Origin: Rhodospirillaceae bacterium
Lineage (GTDB): Bacteria > Pseudomonadota > Alphaproteobacteria > UBA8366 > Aestuariispiraceae
Length of the DNA stretch: 64,000 nucleotides
NCBI GenBank assembly: GCA_002709955.1
Contig: PAQY01000012.1
Span: 1 to 64,000, forward strand
Reading direction: 5' to 3'
Positions 25,248-34,891 of the stretch are shown one piece after another. Positions within the stretch are counted from its first letter, which is position 1. The number at the start of each line of letters is the position of its first letter. Made by a program: the position numbers and the translations under genes. Under the pieces are notes generated by a model. The model had not been told where the DNA came from. It saw nothing but the letters and a program-made list of their open reading frames with translations, and ran no database searches.

Positions 25248-25547
25248 ATGACGAAACGATTCACAACAAAAATTGTCGAAGATATTGTCTCTGAAGGAGT
25301 CAGTGATCGCGAGATATCCCAACTATTGGATATAGCGGCTTACGCCGTGGAATCCATAGCGCCTACGCTTGCGAAAACGGCCGGTTTCGACATGTCTGAT
25401 TTTTCATTGGCAAAACAGCGCGGTGTCTCGGGCTATGAGCTGCTCTTAACTCGAGAAAAGACAAAGGGGCACGAAAGTTGGATTGCGGAGTTTAAAAGCG
25501 GGGACAAAAGTGCAAGGATTTTATTGGCTGTGTCAGCGCAAGATTAA
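25248..25547 (+). CDS. Hypothetical protein at the prophage-cargo junction
   Basis: A 99-residue protein of lower GC than the phage genes. It is helical at first (TKRFTTKIVEDIVSEGVSDREISQLLDIAAYAVESI) then beta-rich (YELLLTREKTKGHESWIAEFKSGDKSARILLAV). No family is recognised. It follows the holin by an 80-base AT-rich gap and ends in a convergent 4-base overlap with the HrgA-like gene. This makes it the last plus-strand gene before the defence cargo; it may be a moron. Confidence 0.5.
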   Translation: MTKRFTTKIVEDIVSEGVSDREISQLLDIAAYAVESIAPTLAKTAGFDMSDFSLAKQRGVSGYELLLTREKTKGHESWIAEFKSGDKSARILLAVSAQD

Positions 25548-26482
25548 AAACCTGTTGGTAAATCCCAATCCTTAGGACGAGGGTCTTCCGTTTGATGAAA
25601 TTGCCGAACCAGTTTTAGAAATTGAAGGAAATCCTTATTCTCCTCTGTGAGACGATTGCAGGTCGCCCAGTCCACTTCAAGCCTCTCTCGTGCGGGGATT
25701 AATATTTGGCTTTCCGTCGGGTTCTCCGGGTCGATTTGGATCAATCCTATGCCATGTAACGAAAAGAGCATCCGTAGCTCCTTCAATGTGTCAGTACCTT
25801 CGATCTCTGCGGCTGCGAGATATCCAAAATTTGCCCATGACGAATTTGAGACTGCCTGAAAAAAAGACTCACGGACGTTAGATCGATTTAGAAGAATTTT
25901 TACTTCAAACGACCAGAGCTTGGTTTTCTTATCGGCATACTCTTTAACCAGATCCTTTACTTCCTGATGCCAGTCAGCTGTCAGGTTCTCCATTCCTACA
26001 ATATCGGGATAGAGCCATTTGTTGCCTTTTGGCCCATGCCTGTTCGATGATTTCTTTTCATCGATCCGCTTGGAATAAACACTAAACTCAGACCAAAGGT
26101 ATTCGGAAAGCAAAGGGTATAGATCGGCTTCTTTCAGCGTCCCGCTTCCGGCTATGAGGGATTGGGATGCACTTGTTTCTTCCGCCTCAGCAACCTCAGC
26201 TTGGTCAGTTTTTTCTGTCCAGTAGTATTGGCGCGGGCGTCCTTCCGTCGTTTTAAGTTGAGAATCTCGCCGCTGTAACGACGGGCGCTGAGACGCAATC
26301 TCACGAATAATTTGCTGCACGAGGTCGTCATCAGTTTGGATAGATGCGCTATTTTCTTTCTTTTCCTGACACTCAGTAGGAAAATTCTCAAATACCCACT
26401 GAGCTATTTGGCGAGCAGTAAATTTTTGCTCTGCGCGCTCGGATAAAAACCCGACAACCGTTTTTCCAAGATTTAGTCCCAT
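25544..26482 (-). CDS. HrgA-like / COG2958 protein with HARE-HTH and PD-(D/E)xK-like region
   Basis: A 312-residue protein. The N-terminus (LNLGKTVVGFLSERAEQKFTARQIAQWVFENFP) reads as a HARE-type winged helix. The C-terminal half has YPDIVGMENL and LWSFEVKILLNRSNVRESFFQAVSNSSWANFGYLAAAE, a PD..ExK nuclease-like pattern followed by the conserved COG2958/HrgA segment. HrgA was described next to a Helicobacter restriction system. Here it is the last gene of the type I operon; the ATG at 26482 lies just past the hsdR stop, though a start inside hsdR is possible. Probably a restriction accessory nuclease. Confidence 0.7.
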   Translation of the reverse strand: MGLNLGKTVVGFLSERAEQKFTARQIAQWVFENFPTECQEKKENSASIQTDDDLVQQIIREIASQRPSLQRRDSQLKTTEGRPRQYYWTEKTDQAEVAEAEETSASQSLIAGSGTLKEADLYPLLSEYLWSEFSVYSKRIDEKKSSNRHGPKGNKWLYPDIVGMENLTADWHQEVKDLVKEYADKKTKLWSFEVKILLNRSNVRESFFQAVSNSSWANFGYLAAAEIEGTDTLKELRMLFSLHGIGLIQIDPENPTESQILIPARERLEVDWATCNRLTEENKDFLQFLKLVRQFHQTEDPRPKDWDLPTGF

Positions 26483-26498
26483 TGTATTTCCAATTCCC

Positions 26499-29400
26499 TC
26501 AATTCGGCCCGGTCGCAGATTGGTTCTCTGATTTTCCACCGGCTGTGGTGTTCCCAGTTTCTTTTGAGGAACCTACTAGCTGGTCATAAATCTGACTGCC
26601 CAGCCACTTTGAAACCAGCTCCTGTAAATCGGGTTTGCTCATGTAGTCGGTAAACAACTCCTCGTTCAGCTCCATGCGTTCGATGAAAAGGGATTCAAGA
26701 ACTTCGCTAAAAACCAGCTGAAACTTGTCGAGAGAATTGACCTCTGCAGCCTTGCGTAAGGTCTCATTTTGGCTAGCTGCTTCAGCAATTTGGTCAAAGA
26801 AAAGCTGGTCCGCTTCCGTCAGTTCGCCGCCAAAACGTTCATTGATAAGATCGACCAGCCGGGACAATGGAACGTCTTCATCTCGTGCCATCCCCGTGCC
26901 GACCTCTCGTGGTCCGTCGAGCGGCGTAGCCTGACCTTCTTGTAATTTTATGGACCCCTCGCTTATTTTTTGCAGACGGTAGTAATCCAGCTCAACCTCT
27001 TCGTCGAATTGGTAACCTGGGCCGTTTGGTCGTTTAGGCAATTTCAACGCCAGATGTCGCAAATATGTGTACAGTTTCTCCAGATCACTATCCTGATATG
27101 GAATCACCTGACTCAAAAAGCTGTAAAGGTTGCGAAAAGCCTGAGTTTTGCCACGCCACAACTCGCTTTCTTCTTCGTCATTGTTTTGCATATCGGCGAA
27201 ACGCGCCACAGCCTGATCAAGAATGGCGTTCATATTCTTATGGTCAGTTGGACTCTGACGGCGTTTCGGAGCGAAGAAAATTTGAACGAACGCATCCACC
27301 TCTGTTTCCAGGTATATTCCCGAAGCGTCCAACTCGGCCTTGATCTCATAAAGCCGATCTGAATCGACTTCTTCACCCATCACCGAACCTTCATAATACT
27401 GCCGGAATGCCTCCTGAATCTCGTCAGGGTCGTTTACGAAATCCAGAACAAAGGTGTCGTCCTTTAGCGGATGTGTTCGGTTGAGGCGTGACAAGGTCTG
27501 TACGGCTTGAATGCCCGCCAGTCGTTTGTCGACATACATGGTATGTAATAAGGGTTGATCAAAACCAGTTTGGTATTTTTCCGCCACCAGCAGCACACGG
27601 TACTCCGGCTTGGCAAAGGTCTCAGGCAATTCTTTTTCTTTTAGCCCATCATTCATTTCAACTTCGGTGTATGTTTTTTCCGGCACCTTGTCGTCTTCAA
27701 CTGTGCCCGAAAATGCCACCAGGCTCTTGATGGAATAACCCTTCTCATTGATGTAGCGATCAAATTCTTGCTTGTAGCGCACAGCCTCAAGCCGTGAGCC
27801 GGTGACCAGCATCGCCTTGGCATGGCCGCCAATTTTGTGACGGGTATGATGTTGAAAATGTTCGACCATGACTTCTGTTTTCTGGCCGATATTGTGCGGG
27901 TGTAACCGCATGAACCGGGCCAACGCCCGAGCAGCTTTCTTGCGCTCGACGTTCGGGTCGTCCTCGGCTTTTTTGATCAGCTTGTAGTAAGTTTTGTATG
28001 TCACATAGTTTTTCAGGACGTCTTCGATAAACCCTTCCTCAATAGCCTGACGCATGGTGTAACGGTGAAACGGTTCGCCATCACGGCCAAAAATCGCCAG
28101 CGTTTTGTGTTTTGGGGTGGCCGTGAAGGCGAAAAAACTCATATTTGGTTGGCGGCCTCTTTTCGCCATGGCGCGAAACAGTCGTTCCAGTTCCATTTCG
28201 CCTTCTTCTTCGGCTAGTTCCTGCGCCTTCTTGCGCAATTCAGCGCCACCCAGGACACCTTTCAACTCGGTGGCTGTTTCACCTGATTGGGAGCTGTGAG
28301 CCTCGTCGATAATGACCCCGTACTTGCGAGTCGGCAGGTGGCTGCCGCCGCTGCCACGTTCCTCGGCCATCTTCATCAATTGCCCAGAAACAAAAGGAAA
28401 CTTTTGCAAGGTGGTGATGATGATCGGTACGCCCGATTCCAATGCCTCGGCAAGCTGGCGCGAATCTTCATCAATCTTCTGCACCACGCCCTGTCTGTGA
28501 TCAAACTGGTAGATGGTATTTTGTAATTGTCGGTCGAGCACCACCCGGTCGGTGATTACGACCACGCTGTCAAATATTCGTTCATCGTGTTCGTTATGCA
28601 AAGAAGAGAGCCGATGCGCTAGCCATCCGATGGTGTTGCTCTTGCCGCTGCCTGCAGAGTGCTCAATAAGGTAGTTATGCCCAACACCCTCGGCGCTCAC
28701 CGTCGATACCATCTGGCGCAAGGCCTGCAACTGATGATACCGAGGGAAAATCATTGTTTCCTTGCGCACCTTCTTGCCTTCATCGGTGACCTTTTCTTCG
28801 ATATTCAGATGAAGAAAACGGGCAAGGAGATCTAGAAAGCTATCGCGCGAGAGAACTTCTTCCCAAAGATAGGCGGTTTTATAGTTGCGGCCCTCTTTGT
28901 CCGGCTCGTTTCCAGCGCCGCCGTTGTCTCCCTGATTGAACGGTAAAAAATAGGAACTTGTCCCGGCAAGGCGCGTTGTCATGTGCGCCATTTCGGTATC
29001 AACGGCAAAATGTACCAGTGTGCGTTTGGTGAACTGAAAAATCGCTTCGCGCGGATCGCGGTCGTGACGGTATTGATGAATTGCATTGGCTGCCGTTTGA
29101 CCCGAAAGAGGGTTTTTGAGTTCCAGCGTTACAATTGGGATACCGTTGACAGATAACACGACATCCAACGATTTTTTATTTTTTGCGCTGTAATAGAGCT
29201 GACGGGTAATGCCCATCCTGTTTGCAAGATAACGCGCCTCCAACTCGGGGTTTAGGCCGTGGGCGGGGCGGAAGAAAGCGATACGCAGTGTTTTGCCAAA
29301 GCACTTGAAGCCGTGGCGCAGGGTGGTCAAGGTTCCATGGGTGTTTAGCCATTTACACAGGGCTTGCAGCACCCGTTCTCCAGTTTCGTCACCGTGTAAT

Positions 29401-29573
29401 GCTTCTAACTTCTCCCATGTCTTTGCCTGTGTCTCACGGATAAAGGTTAGCGACTCGGCGGGAAAGATGGCCCGTTCAGGGTCAAATCCGTCGGAAGGAA
29501 GTTTTGTATAGCCATCAGCCAGCAAAACGGCCTCAATAGCAGTTTCAAAGGCGGCTTCACTGGTTTGTTTCAT
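26499..29573 (-). CDS. hsdR: Type I restriction enzyme R subunit
   Basis: A 1024-residue HsdR. The N-terminal nuclease has IPIVTLELKNPLSG (ExK of PD-(D/E)xK). The translocase has HSAGSGKSNTIGWLAHRL (Walker A), VIIDEAHSSQSG (DEAH box) and FFAFTATPKHKTLA (motif III). The C-terminal helicase half contains LVAEKYQTGFDQPLLHTMYVDK. It translocates and cuts DNA lacking the HsdM-HsdS mark. It overlaps ptuB by 4 bases, so restriction is expressed from the same transcript as modification and Septu. Confidence 0.94.
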   Translation of the reverse strand: MKQTSEAAFETAIEAVLLADGYTKLPSDGFDPERAIFPAESLTFIRETQAKTWEKLEALHGDETGERVLQALCKWLNTHGTLTTLRHGFKCFGKTLRIAFFRPAHGLNPELEARYLANRMGITRQLYYSAKNKKSLDVVLSVNGIPIVTLELKNPLSGQTAANAIHQYRHDRDPREAIFQFTKRTLVHFAVDTEMAHMTTRLAGTSSYFLPFNQGDNGGAGNEPDKEGRNYKTAYLWEEVLSRDSFLDLLARFLHLNIEEKVTDEGKKVRKETMIFPRYHQLQALRQMVSTVSAEGVGHNYLIEHSAGSGKSNTIGWLAHRLSSLHNEHDERIFDSVVVITDRVVLDRQLQNTIYQFDHRQGVVQKIDEDSRQLAEALESGVPIIITTLQKFPFVSGQLMKMAEERGSGGSHLPTRKYGVIIDEAHSSQSGETATELKGVLGGAELRKKAQELAEEEGEMELERLFRAMAKRGRQPNMSFFAFTATPKHKTLAIFGRDGEPFHRYTMRQAIEEGFIEDVLKNYVTYKTYYKLIKKAEDDPNVERKKAARALARFMRLHPHNIGQKTEVMVEHFQHHTRHKIGGHAKAMLVTGSRLEAVRYKQEFDRYINEKGYSIKSLVAFSGTVEDDKVPEKTYTEVEMNDGLKEKELPETFAKPEYRVLLVAEKYQTGFDQPLLHTMYVDKRLAGIQAVQTLSRLNRTHPLKDDTFVLDFVNDPDEIQEAFRQYYEGSVMGEEVDSDRLYEIKAELDASGIYLETEVDAFVQIFFAPKRRQSPTDHKNMNAILDQAVARFADMQNNDEEESELWRGKTQAFRNLYSFLSQVIPYQDSDLEKLYTYLRHLALKLPKRPNGPGYQFDEEVELDYYRLQKISEGSIKLQEGQATPLDGPREVGTGMARDEDVPLSRLVDLINERFGGELTEADQLFFDQIAEAASQNETLRKAAEVNSLDKFQLVFSEVLESLFIERMELNEELFTDYMSKPDLQELVSKWLGSQIYDQLVGSSKETGNTTAGGKSENQSATGPN

Positions 29574-30199
29574 GCTGTGGCTCTCCCCAATTTCTTACTT
29601 AAGTAGTAAACCACGACTTGGCTAAATGGTTTCATGTCTCCATGTTGCGACCCATCCCATTTGGATAATTCTCGAGCAGGGTCTAATCGCTTCCCCGTCT
29701 GCAAGCGTTCTTGGAATGCCTGAAGCACGGCTTTGCGATTACTCACAAGGCGGCTCCAGTTCAGGTTCAGCACATCGTTTAAGGCTGTTTTGATATTCTC
29801 ATCGTCGGAAGTGATGTTCCCATCGCCAAGATAGCGGATCTGCAGTTCAATGGGGTGCATGGGGTCGGTGGGACAAAAACACAAATCGGCGTTGCCTTTG
29901 CGGGTATCGCAGTGTTTTTCCTGTGTTGGGTTTCCGTGCCCGCCAAGGCATGCACCCAATAAGTTCTGGTAGTCTAATTGTCTGTCCGGGTAATTGGCTT
30001 GACACTGCCAATGCTCGATTTTCATCTTTTGGGGGTCTGGCTTTATTCGCGATTGGCAATAGCAGCACAGGCCGCGTTGCTCGGTAACCAGACTTTCCCG
30101 TAAAGCGTCTTTATCTGCGTAATTATCATAGTCGGCATGCGCTTGTTGGCGATGGGCGGTTAGGGAGCGGGGTTCGCCATTTTTCTGGATGGTTCGCAT
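29570..30199 (-). CDS. ptuB: PtuB-like HNH endonuclease (TIGR02646 family), Septu system
   Basis: A 209-residue HNH protein with QRGLCCYCQSRI (zinc Cys pair), KIEHWQCQANYPDRQLDYQNLLGACLGGHG (EHW nuclease His and Asn) and HCDTRKGN. This is the TIGR02646 pattern used by PtuB of Septu and by HNH proteins of some retrons. In Septu it forms a complex with the PtuA ATPase and degrades phage nucleic acid. Here it is coupled by overlaps to ptuA upstream and hsdR downstream. No retron reverse transcriptase is present. Confidence 0.85.
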   Translation of the reverse strand: MRTIQKNGEPRSLTAHRQQAHADYDNYADKDALRESLVTEQRGLCCYCQSRIKPDPQKMKIEHWQCQANYPDRQLDYQNLLGACLGGHGNPTQEKHCDTRKGNADLCFCPTDPMHPIELQIRYLGDGNITSDDENIKTALNDVLNLNWSRLVSNRKAVLQAFQERLQTGKRLDPARELSKWDGSQHGDMKPFSQVVVYYLSKKLGRATA

Positions 30200-31512
30200 T
30201 ACTCCGAGCCCTCCAAAAAGGTAATAAGAGAATTGGCGCGGGTTAGTTCCGGTTCGCTATCTCCCAATTGTTTTTCCAACGCCGTAATTTTTTCGCGCGC
30301 TTTCTTGAAATCTTCCTGATCGATCAACTCGAACAAGGCTCGCAACTCCGCCTCAATGGCTTTGTTGCGCACCGGTGCTCCCATCAGTTCTTGCAAGATG
30401 CGATTGGCATCCATGCCATAGGCTTCGGCGGGAGTGGTCGAAATCACCTTGCTATTATCAAACTCCAGAAAGCGCACACAGCGCGCCTCCACCTCACCCA
30501 GCACCAACGGAGAATGAGTAGTGACCACAAACTGGCAATTCTTGAATATTTTCTGCAAGCGGCCCAACACATCCCGTTGCCATTTCGGGTGCAGGTGCAA
30601 TTCGATTTCGTCGATAAGGACCAGCGCCACACCTTCTGCAATGGGGTTGTCGCTGTCAGGGTTGGCGATGGCTAGGCGACGGGTTAGGTCGAAGACGAGA
30701 GCTAGCAGGCCGCGTTCGCCGTCTGAGAGTTGGTGCAGGTAAAAGGGCAGCCCGCGTTTGTCGACGACAAAGCCAAGACGCGGGTTTTCCTGAATGCGCA
30801 AATTGCTGAAATCCGGCACGAGATCAGTGACCACCGCGCGCAAAGCTTCGAGAACTTTGAGACGACGCGGTTCATTGGTTGCTCCGAGTTTTTCCTGTGT
30901 ACGGAACCAGTGCATGAATTCTCGCAATTCGACTTCGCGATCATGCAAGGCGCGGCCATAAGCGATGGAGGGGTCAAAGGGCTTAACCTCCGGTAGGGTA
31001 CGAGGCTGGCCCGGCAATTGCCGTTTGGGCGTGAAGTAAACGGCAAGCGGCGGGTTGGCAGCGTTCTTCAACTTGGCCAATGCGGTTCGCGTTTCCCCCA
31101 TTCCCGCTTCCAAATCGCCAGTTAGCGTGCGCGTGCGAAGTGACTCAACAAAGTCGGTGGCCTCTGCTGACGTCTCTGCCTGATGCAACAGAACAAACCG
31201 GTCGCCTTTTTCGTCAGCGTCGCGCAGACGCTGTATTCCGGCATTTATAATCTGGCCGTCGATCTCCAGCCGCGCCGATACTTCCAAAGAGCTTTTGTCG
31301 CCGTGGATATCATCATTGGTGAAATAGTTGGGGGCAGAGCGTGAGGGCGTAAATTCCGGCATGGCCCGTGAAAGCACAACGGCCAGAACCTTCAACAGGG
31401 TGGATTTTCCGACGCCGTTTACCCCGGCAATCAGGGTGACATCGCGTTCAAAGTCGATGTCGATCTGTTCGAAACCACCGCAATGGACAAGGCTGAGACG
31501 CTCCAGTTTCAT
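30199..31512 (-). CDS. ptuA: PtuA-like AAA/ABC ATPase, Septu system
   Basis: A 437-residue SMC/ABC-type ATPase: VTLIAGVNGVGKSTLLKVLA (Walker A near residue 30), LHQLSDGERGLLALVFDL (ABC signature), ALVLIDEIELHLHPKWQRDVL (Walker B) and FVVTTHSPLVLGEV (H-loop). This is the OLD/PtuA-type AAA_15 layout, paired directly with an HNH partner. It senses infection and controls the PtuB nuclease. It lies between hsdS and ptuB with 4-base overlap on one side and a one-base overlap on the other, so it is embedded in the type I operon. Confidence 0.87.
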   Translation of the reverse strand: MKLERLSLVHCGGFEQIDIDFERDVTLIAGVNGVGKSTLLKVLAVVLSRAMPEFTPSRSAPNYFTNDDIHGDKSSLEVSARLEIDGQIINAGIQRLRDADEKGDRFVLLHQAETSAEATDFVESLRTRTLTGDLEAGMGETRTALAKLKNAANPPLAVYFTPKRQLPGQPRTLPEVKPFDPSIAYGRALHDREVELREFMHWFRTQEKLGATNEPRRLKVLEALRAVVTDLVPDFSNLRIQENPRLGFVVDKRGLPFYLHQLSDGERGLLALVFDLTRRLAIANPDSDNPIAEGVALVLIDEIELHLHPKWQRDVLGRLQKIFKNCQFVVTTHSPLVLGEVEARCVRFLEFDNSKVISTTPAEAYGMDANRILQELMGAPVRNKAIEAELRALFELIDQEDFKKAREKITALEKQLGDSEPELTRANSLITFLEGSE

Positions 31513-32762
31513 GCGGCCATCTCCTCAACGGGGATTTGGCCGGTCACGGCGGCTGTGATCAGGGCGGTGCGGCGTTCCTTAGCCAGTGCAATAGACTGCT
31601 GCAAGGCCATTGTTAGTTCTTTTGCTTTGTTTTGATTTTTGGCGACAAATTCAATTATTTCACGTTGTTCGTTCTCGGAAGGAACAGCTAAGCGCATTTC
31701 AAAGAAGTTCTCTGGATAGAGTCGTAGTCGAGACGACCAAACGCCCTTTGACCAGCGATTCACTTCGGCGATAAATGGCTTGGAGCGGCAAAGTAGTTCG
31801 ACAAACTCAGGCAAGAGTTGCCCGTTTGATGTGTAGACGTGATAGTCCGGGCTCACGATACCTTCGAGTGGAGAGATGCCCATTGCGCCCATCCATCCCC
31901 ACAATGTATTGATAACAAGATCGTCTGGATAACAAAGCTTATAGCCAGCCTTATCGTCAGCCAGAAACATATTCACGTCCTTTTCAGACCGTGCCGTTAC
32001 ACCAGTAATATGAGAGACAGTGAGGAGTTCTTCTTCTCCAGTCTTTGAACGTTGATCTCGGACAGAAAACAATACCTTTGCACGCTCGAGATCCCAATGC
32101 GCTGGAATGTCCCCTAGCCAATCAAGGCCGGAGGGTTTGAGCGGGGCCTCAGGGATTATGCCCTTGGTGACAGCTTGACTGATCAATGCGGTCCGCTTTT
32201 CTTCTAGCAGAGCCAGCATGTGCTCTTTTTCCGCCACCAGTGCATCAATGCGCGCGGTTTCGCGGTCAAGATAGTCGGCGATGAGGTGTTGAGATGATTT
32301 GTCAGGGAACGGCAAATGAACAGAGCGCAAATCATCCGCTGACAATTCCATGAACGTTGAACCTCGCCCTAATATTTCTATTAACGGCCGAAGAAAAAGA
32401 AGTGCGTAATAGTAAAACCGCTCATCAATGCCATTCTGCGTCGTAAGCAAAAAACAGCCCTGATTACAGGCTGCTGCGACCTTTAAAATGGCCACTTGTC
32501 CGATAGGAGCACGCTTTGACAAAACCAGAGAGTCAACTGGGGCAAGACTTACGCCGCAATTCCTATACCCTTCATCAGATATCCGTCGACGAGTACCCCG
32601 AATATAACGGTCTTGGAGTTTTCCTAAGTCCTCCGGTGTCACCCAGTTGATGTCACCATTCCAAAAATCATCATTGCTGCTGGCGGGTGTCGCTCCAGAT
32701 TTTGTATCAAATAGAAAACGAAGCCGTCGGGTTTCAAGGGTGGCTGGAAGCTCGAGTATCAT
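31509..32762 (-). CDS. hsdS: Type I restriction enzyme specificity subunit
   Basis: A 417-residue HsdS with two target recognition domains separated by a conserved coiled coil (LIADYLDRETARIDALVAEKEHMLALLEEKRTALISQAVTKG, about residues 160-205). A second copy at the C-terminus (SIALAKERRTALITAAVTG) closes the circular arrangement. The half-sites are set by TRD1 (VTPEDLGKLQDRYI) and TRD2 (LDWLGDIPAHW..FFEMRLAVP). It overlaps hsdM and ptuA by 4 bases each. Confidence 0.93.
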   Translation of the reverse strand: MILELPATLETRRLRFLFDTKSGATPASSNDDFWNGDINWVTPEDLGKLQDRYIRGTRRRISDEGYRNCGVSLAPVDSLVLSKRAPIGQVAILKVAAACNQGCFLLTTQNGIDERFYYYALLFLRPLIEILGRGSTFMELSADDLRSVHLPFPDKSSQHLIADYLDRETARIDALVAEKEHMLALLEEKRTALISQAVTKGIIPEAPLKPSGLDWLGDIPAHWDLERAKVLFSVRDQRSKTGEEELLTVSHITGVTARSEKDVNMFLADDKAGYKLCYPDDLVINTLWGWMGAMGISPLEGIVSPDYHVYTSNGQLLPEFVELLCRSKPFIAEVNRWSKGVWSSRLRLYPENFFEMRLAVPSENEQREIIEFVAKNQNKAKELTMALQQSIALAKERRTALITAAVTGQIPVEEMAA

Positions 32763-34891
32763 TCCGTCACCTCCTGCAGCAAATTCATGATTCGGTGCTC
32801 CACTGCTTCCAGTTCACCGTCAATATCCGCCAGCGCGCGCGGTGGCTGGTAGTGGAAGAATTCGCGGTTGAAGTTAATCTCGTAGCCGACCTTGCCGATA
32901 CCGCCGTCCTGCTCATCTAGGCTGGTGCGATCGATCCAGGCGTCAGCTACATAGGGGCGCACTTCGCGCAGAACGTAGCTGATGATGTCTTCTTTGAGGG
33001 AAATGTTTTCGACATCCTTCAGTGCAGGGTCTGCTTCATACTGGATGTGTTTGTTTTTGCCGTCGGTATAAAGGCCCAGAGTGGTGTAGAGGTCTTCTGC
33101 CGTTTGTTCTGGCAGGGTCTGGTTGGGAAACAACGTCGAGCTGATCGGATTGTCGCCCGACTTGCTGCGTTTGGCGATCACCGGCTTGGCTTCTGGGTCG
33201 ACCTCGGTAAAGACGTCGCGGAACAACTTCTTCTGCGCCGTGCCCTTTGCGCCTTTGGTCCAGCCTTCCACGTCATCGGGCAACGCCTTGACGATCTTCT
33301 GGACTTCGTCCCAGACGGTATTCCAGTCGTCATAGGACTCGCCGCCCAGCGCCTCTTCCACCGCAAGAACGGCGTCAATGAGTTCGGGGCAGCTGTCGAG
33401 GTAACGTTCCTTGGCATCCTCGGTAATTTGGAAGTGTAGGCGCAAAGGGCGCTGGATGGTTACGCGGCGGTAGCCGAAGTCGGCGTTATCAAAAACCTTG
33501 CTGACTTTGGACTCGTCCAGTTCACCATGTTCCTGGGTAATCTCGTTGATTGCGGTCTCGTCTAGATAACGCCGCTTGTTTCCCAGGCTACGTTTCATGG
33601 GCGTGAAGCGTTCACGGGCGTCGATCAGCTGTATTTTCCCTTTTCGGTGTTGTTCTTTGCGGTTACTGAGTACCCAAATGAATGTCCCGATACCGGTGTT
33701 GTAGAACATCTGCTCCGGCAGGGCGACGATGGCCTCCAACCAGTCATGCTCGATGATCCAGCGGCGGATTTCGCTCTCGCCGCTGCCTGCGCCGCCGGTG
33801 AAGAGGGGGGAGCCGTTGAAGACGATAGCAATGCGCGAGCCGGGTTTGTCGCGGTTGCCGCTCTTCCAAGGTTGATACTTGGCGATCATATGAACCAGGA
33901 ACAAAAGTGCGCCGTCGTTGATTCGTGGCAATTTGCCGTTGTAGCCACGAAAATTGGGTAAGCGTTCGATTTCCTTCTTTTCGCCTTTCCAGTCCACGCC
34001 AAAGGGCGGATTGGCTAACAGGTAATCGAAGTGCATATCTGGAAACTGGTCGTTGGTAAGGGTATTGCCGTATTCAATGCGGCTGTCCCTGTGCCCCTTG
34101 ATCAGCAAGTCGGAGGCCGCAACGGCATAAGAACGGGGATTGTAGTCCTGGCCGAAGACCTTGACCGTGGCGTGTTCATTATGGGCGCGGATCCAGTTCT
34201 GGCTTTCCGCTAGCATGCCGCCGGTGCCACAAGCCGGGTCACAGATGGTGACGATGACACCTTCTTGCGTGAGCACCTTGGTATCGGGCTCCAACAGCAG
34301 ATTGACCATGAGGCGGATGACCTCGCGCGGGGTGAAGTGGTCACCAGCCGTCTCGTTTGCCGCCTCGTTGAAACGCCGGATCAAATCCTCGAACACCAGC
34401 CCCATGGTGATGTTGTCCACATGCCGGGGGTGCAGGTCGATTTCGGTGAACTGAGAGACCACCTGATAAAGGCGGTTGGCTTCTTCCAGCTTTTCTATTT
34501 CTTTCTCGAATTCAAAACGCTCCAAGATCTTACGGACGTTCTCGGAAAAGCCGTTGATGTAATCGACCAGGTGACGGCCAATGTTGTCCGGATCGCCCTT
34601 GAGCTTGCGAAAATCGAGTTGGCTATGATTATGGAAGCCGAGCGGATTACCGTCGTCGTCCTTGGCCAGCTCATTGAGCACACGGTCAACCAGTTGGGGG
34701 TCTTTGTCCTTCAGTGTGTTGTAACGTTTCAGGACCGTATCTTTGGTCAGCGCCAGCACAGCGTCAAAACGACGCAGTACCGTCAACGGCAGCATCACCC
34801 TTTCATATTGCGGTGGTCGATAGGGACCGCGCAGCAAATCAGCAACGGACCAGATGAAATTCGCAAGTTGCTGAAAGTTGGCGGGTGTCAT
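32759..34891 (-). CDS. hsdM: Type I restriction enzyme DNA methyltransferase subunit
   Basis: A 710-residue N6-adenine methyltransferase. The N-terminal helical HsdM domain precedes HFTPREVIRLMVNLLL, VTICDPACGTGGMLAESQ (SAM motif I) and FDYLLANPPFGVDWK (catalytic NPPF). The C-terminal extension is longer than in classical EcoKI-type HsdM and ends DGELEAVEHRIMNLLQEV. It modifies host DNA with HsdS and completes the restriction complex. It overlaps the HTH gene and hsdS by 4 bases each. Confidence 0.94.
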   Translation of the reverse strand: MTPANFQQLANFIWSVADLLRGPYRPPQYERVMLPLTVLRRFDAVLALTKDTVLKRYNTLKDKDPQLVDRVLNELAKDDDGNPLGFHNHSQLDFRKLKGDPDNIGRHLVDYINGFSENVRKILERFEFEKEIEKLEEANRLYQVVSQFTEIDLHPRHVDNITMGLVFEDLIRRFNEAANETAGDHFTPREVIRLMVNLLLEPDTKVLTQEGVIVTICDPACGTGGMLAESQNWIRAHNEHATVKVFGQDYNPRSYAVAASDLLIKGHRDSRIEYGNTLTNDQFPDMHFDYLLANPPFGVDWKGEKKEIERLPNFRGYNGKLPRINDGALLFLVHMIAKYQPWKSGNRDKPGSRIAIVFNGSPLFTGGAGSGESEIRRWIIEHDWLEAIVALPEQMFYNTGIGTFIWVLSNRKEQHRKGKIQLIDARERFTPMKRSLGNKRRYLDETAINEITQEHGELDESKVSKVFDNADFGYRRVTIQRPLRLHFQITEDAKERYLDSCPELIDAVLAVEEALGGESYDDWNTVWDEVQKIVKALPDDVEGWTKGAKGTAQKKLFRDVFTEVDPEAKPVIAKRSKSGDNPISSTLFPNQTLPEQTAEDLYTTLGLYTDGKNKHIQYEADPALKDVENISLKEDIISYVLREVRPYVADAWIDRTSLDEQDGGIGKVGYEINFNREFFHYQPPRALADIDGELEAVEHRIMNLLQEVTE

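Noticed and set aside
29570-31512. Retron defence system, since TIGR02646 HNH proteins accompany some retrons
   Set aside because: No reverse transcriptase or msr-msd region lies nearby. The ATPase-HNH pair alone fits Septu.
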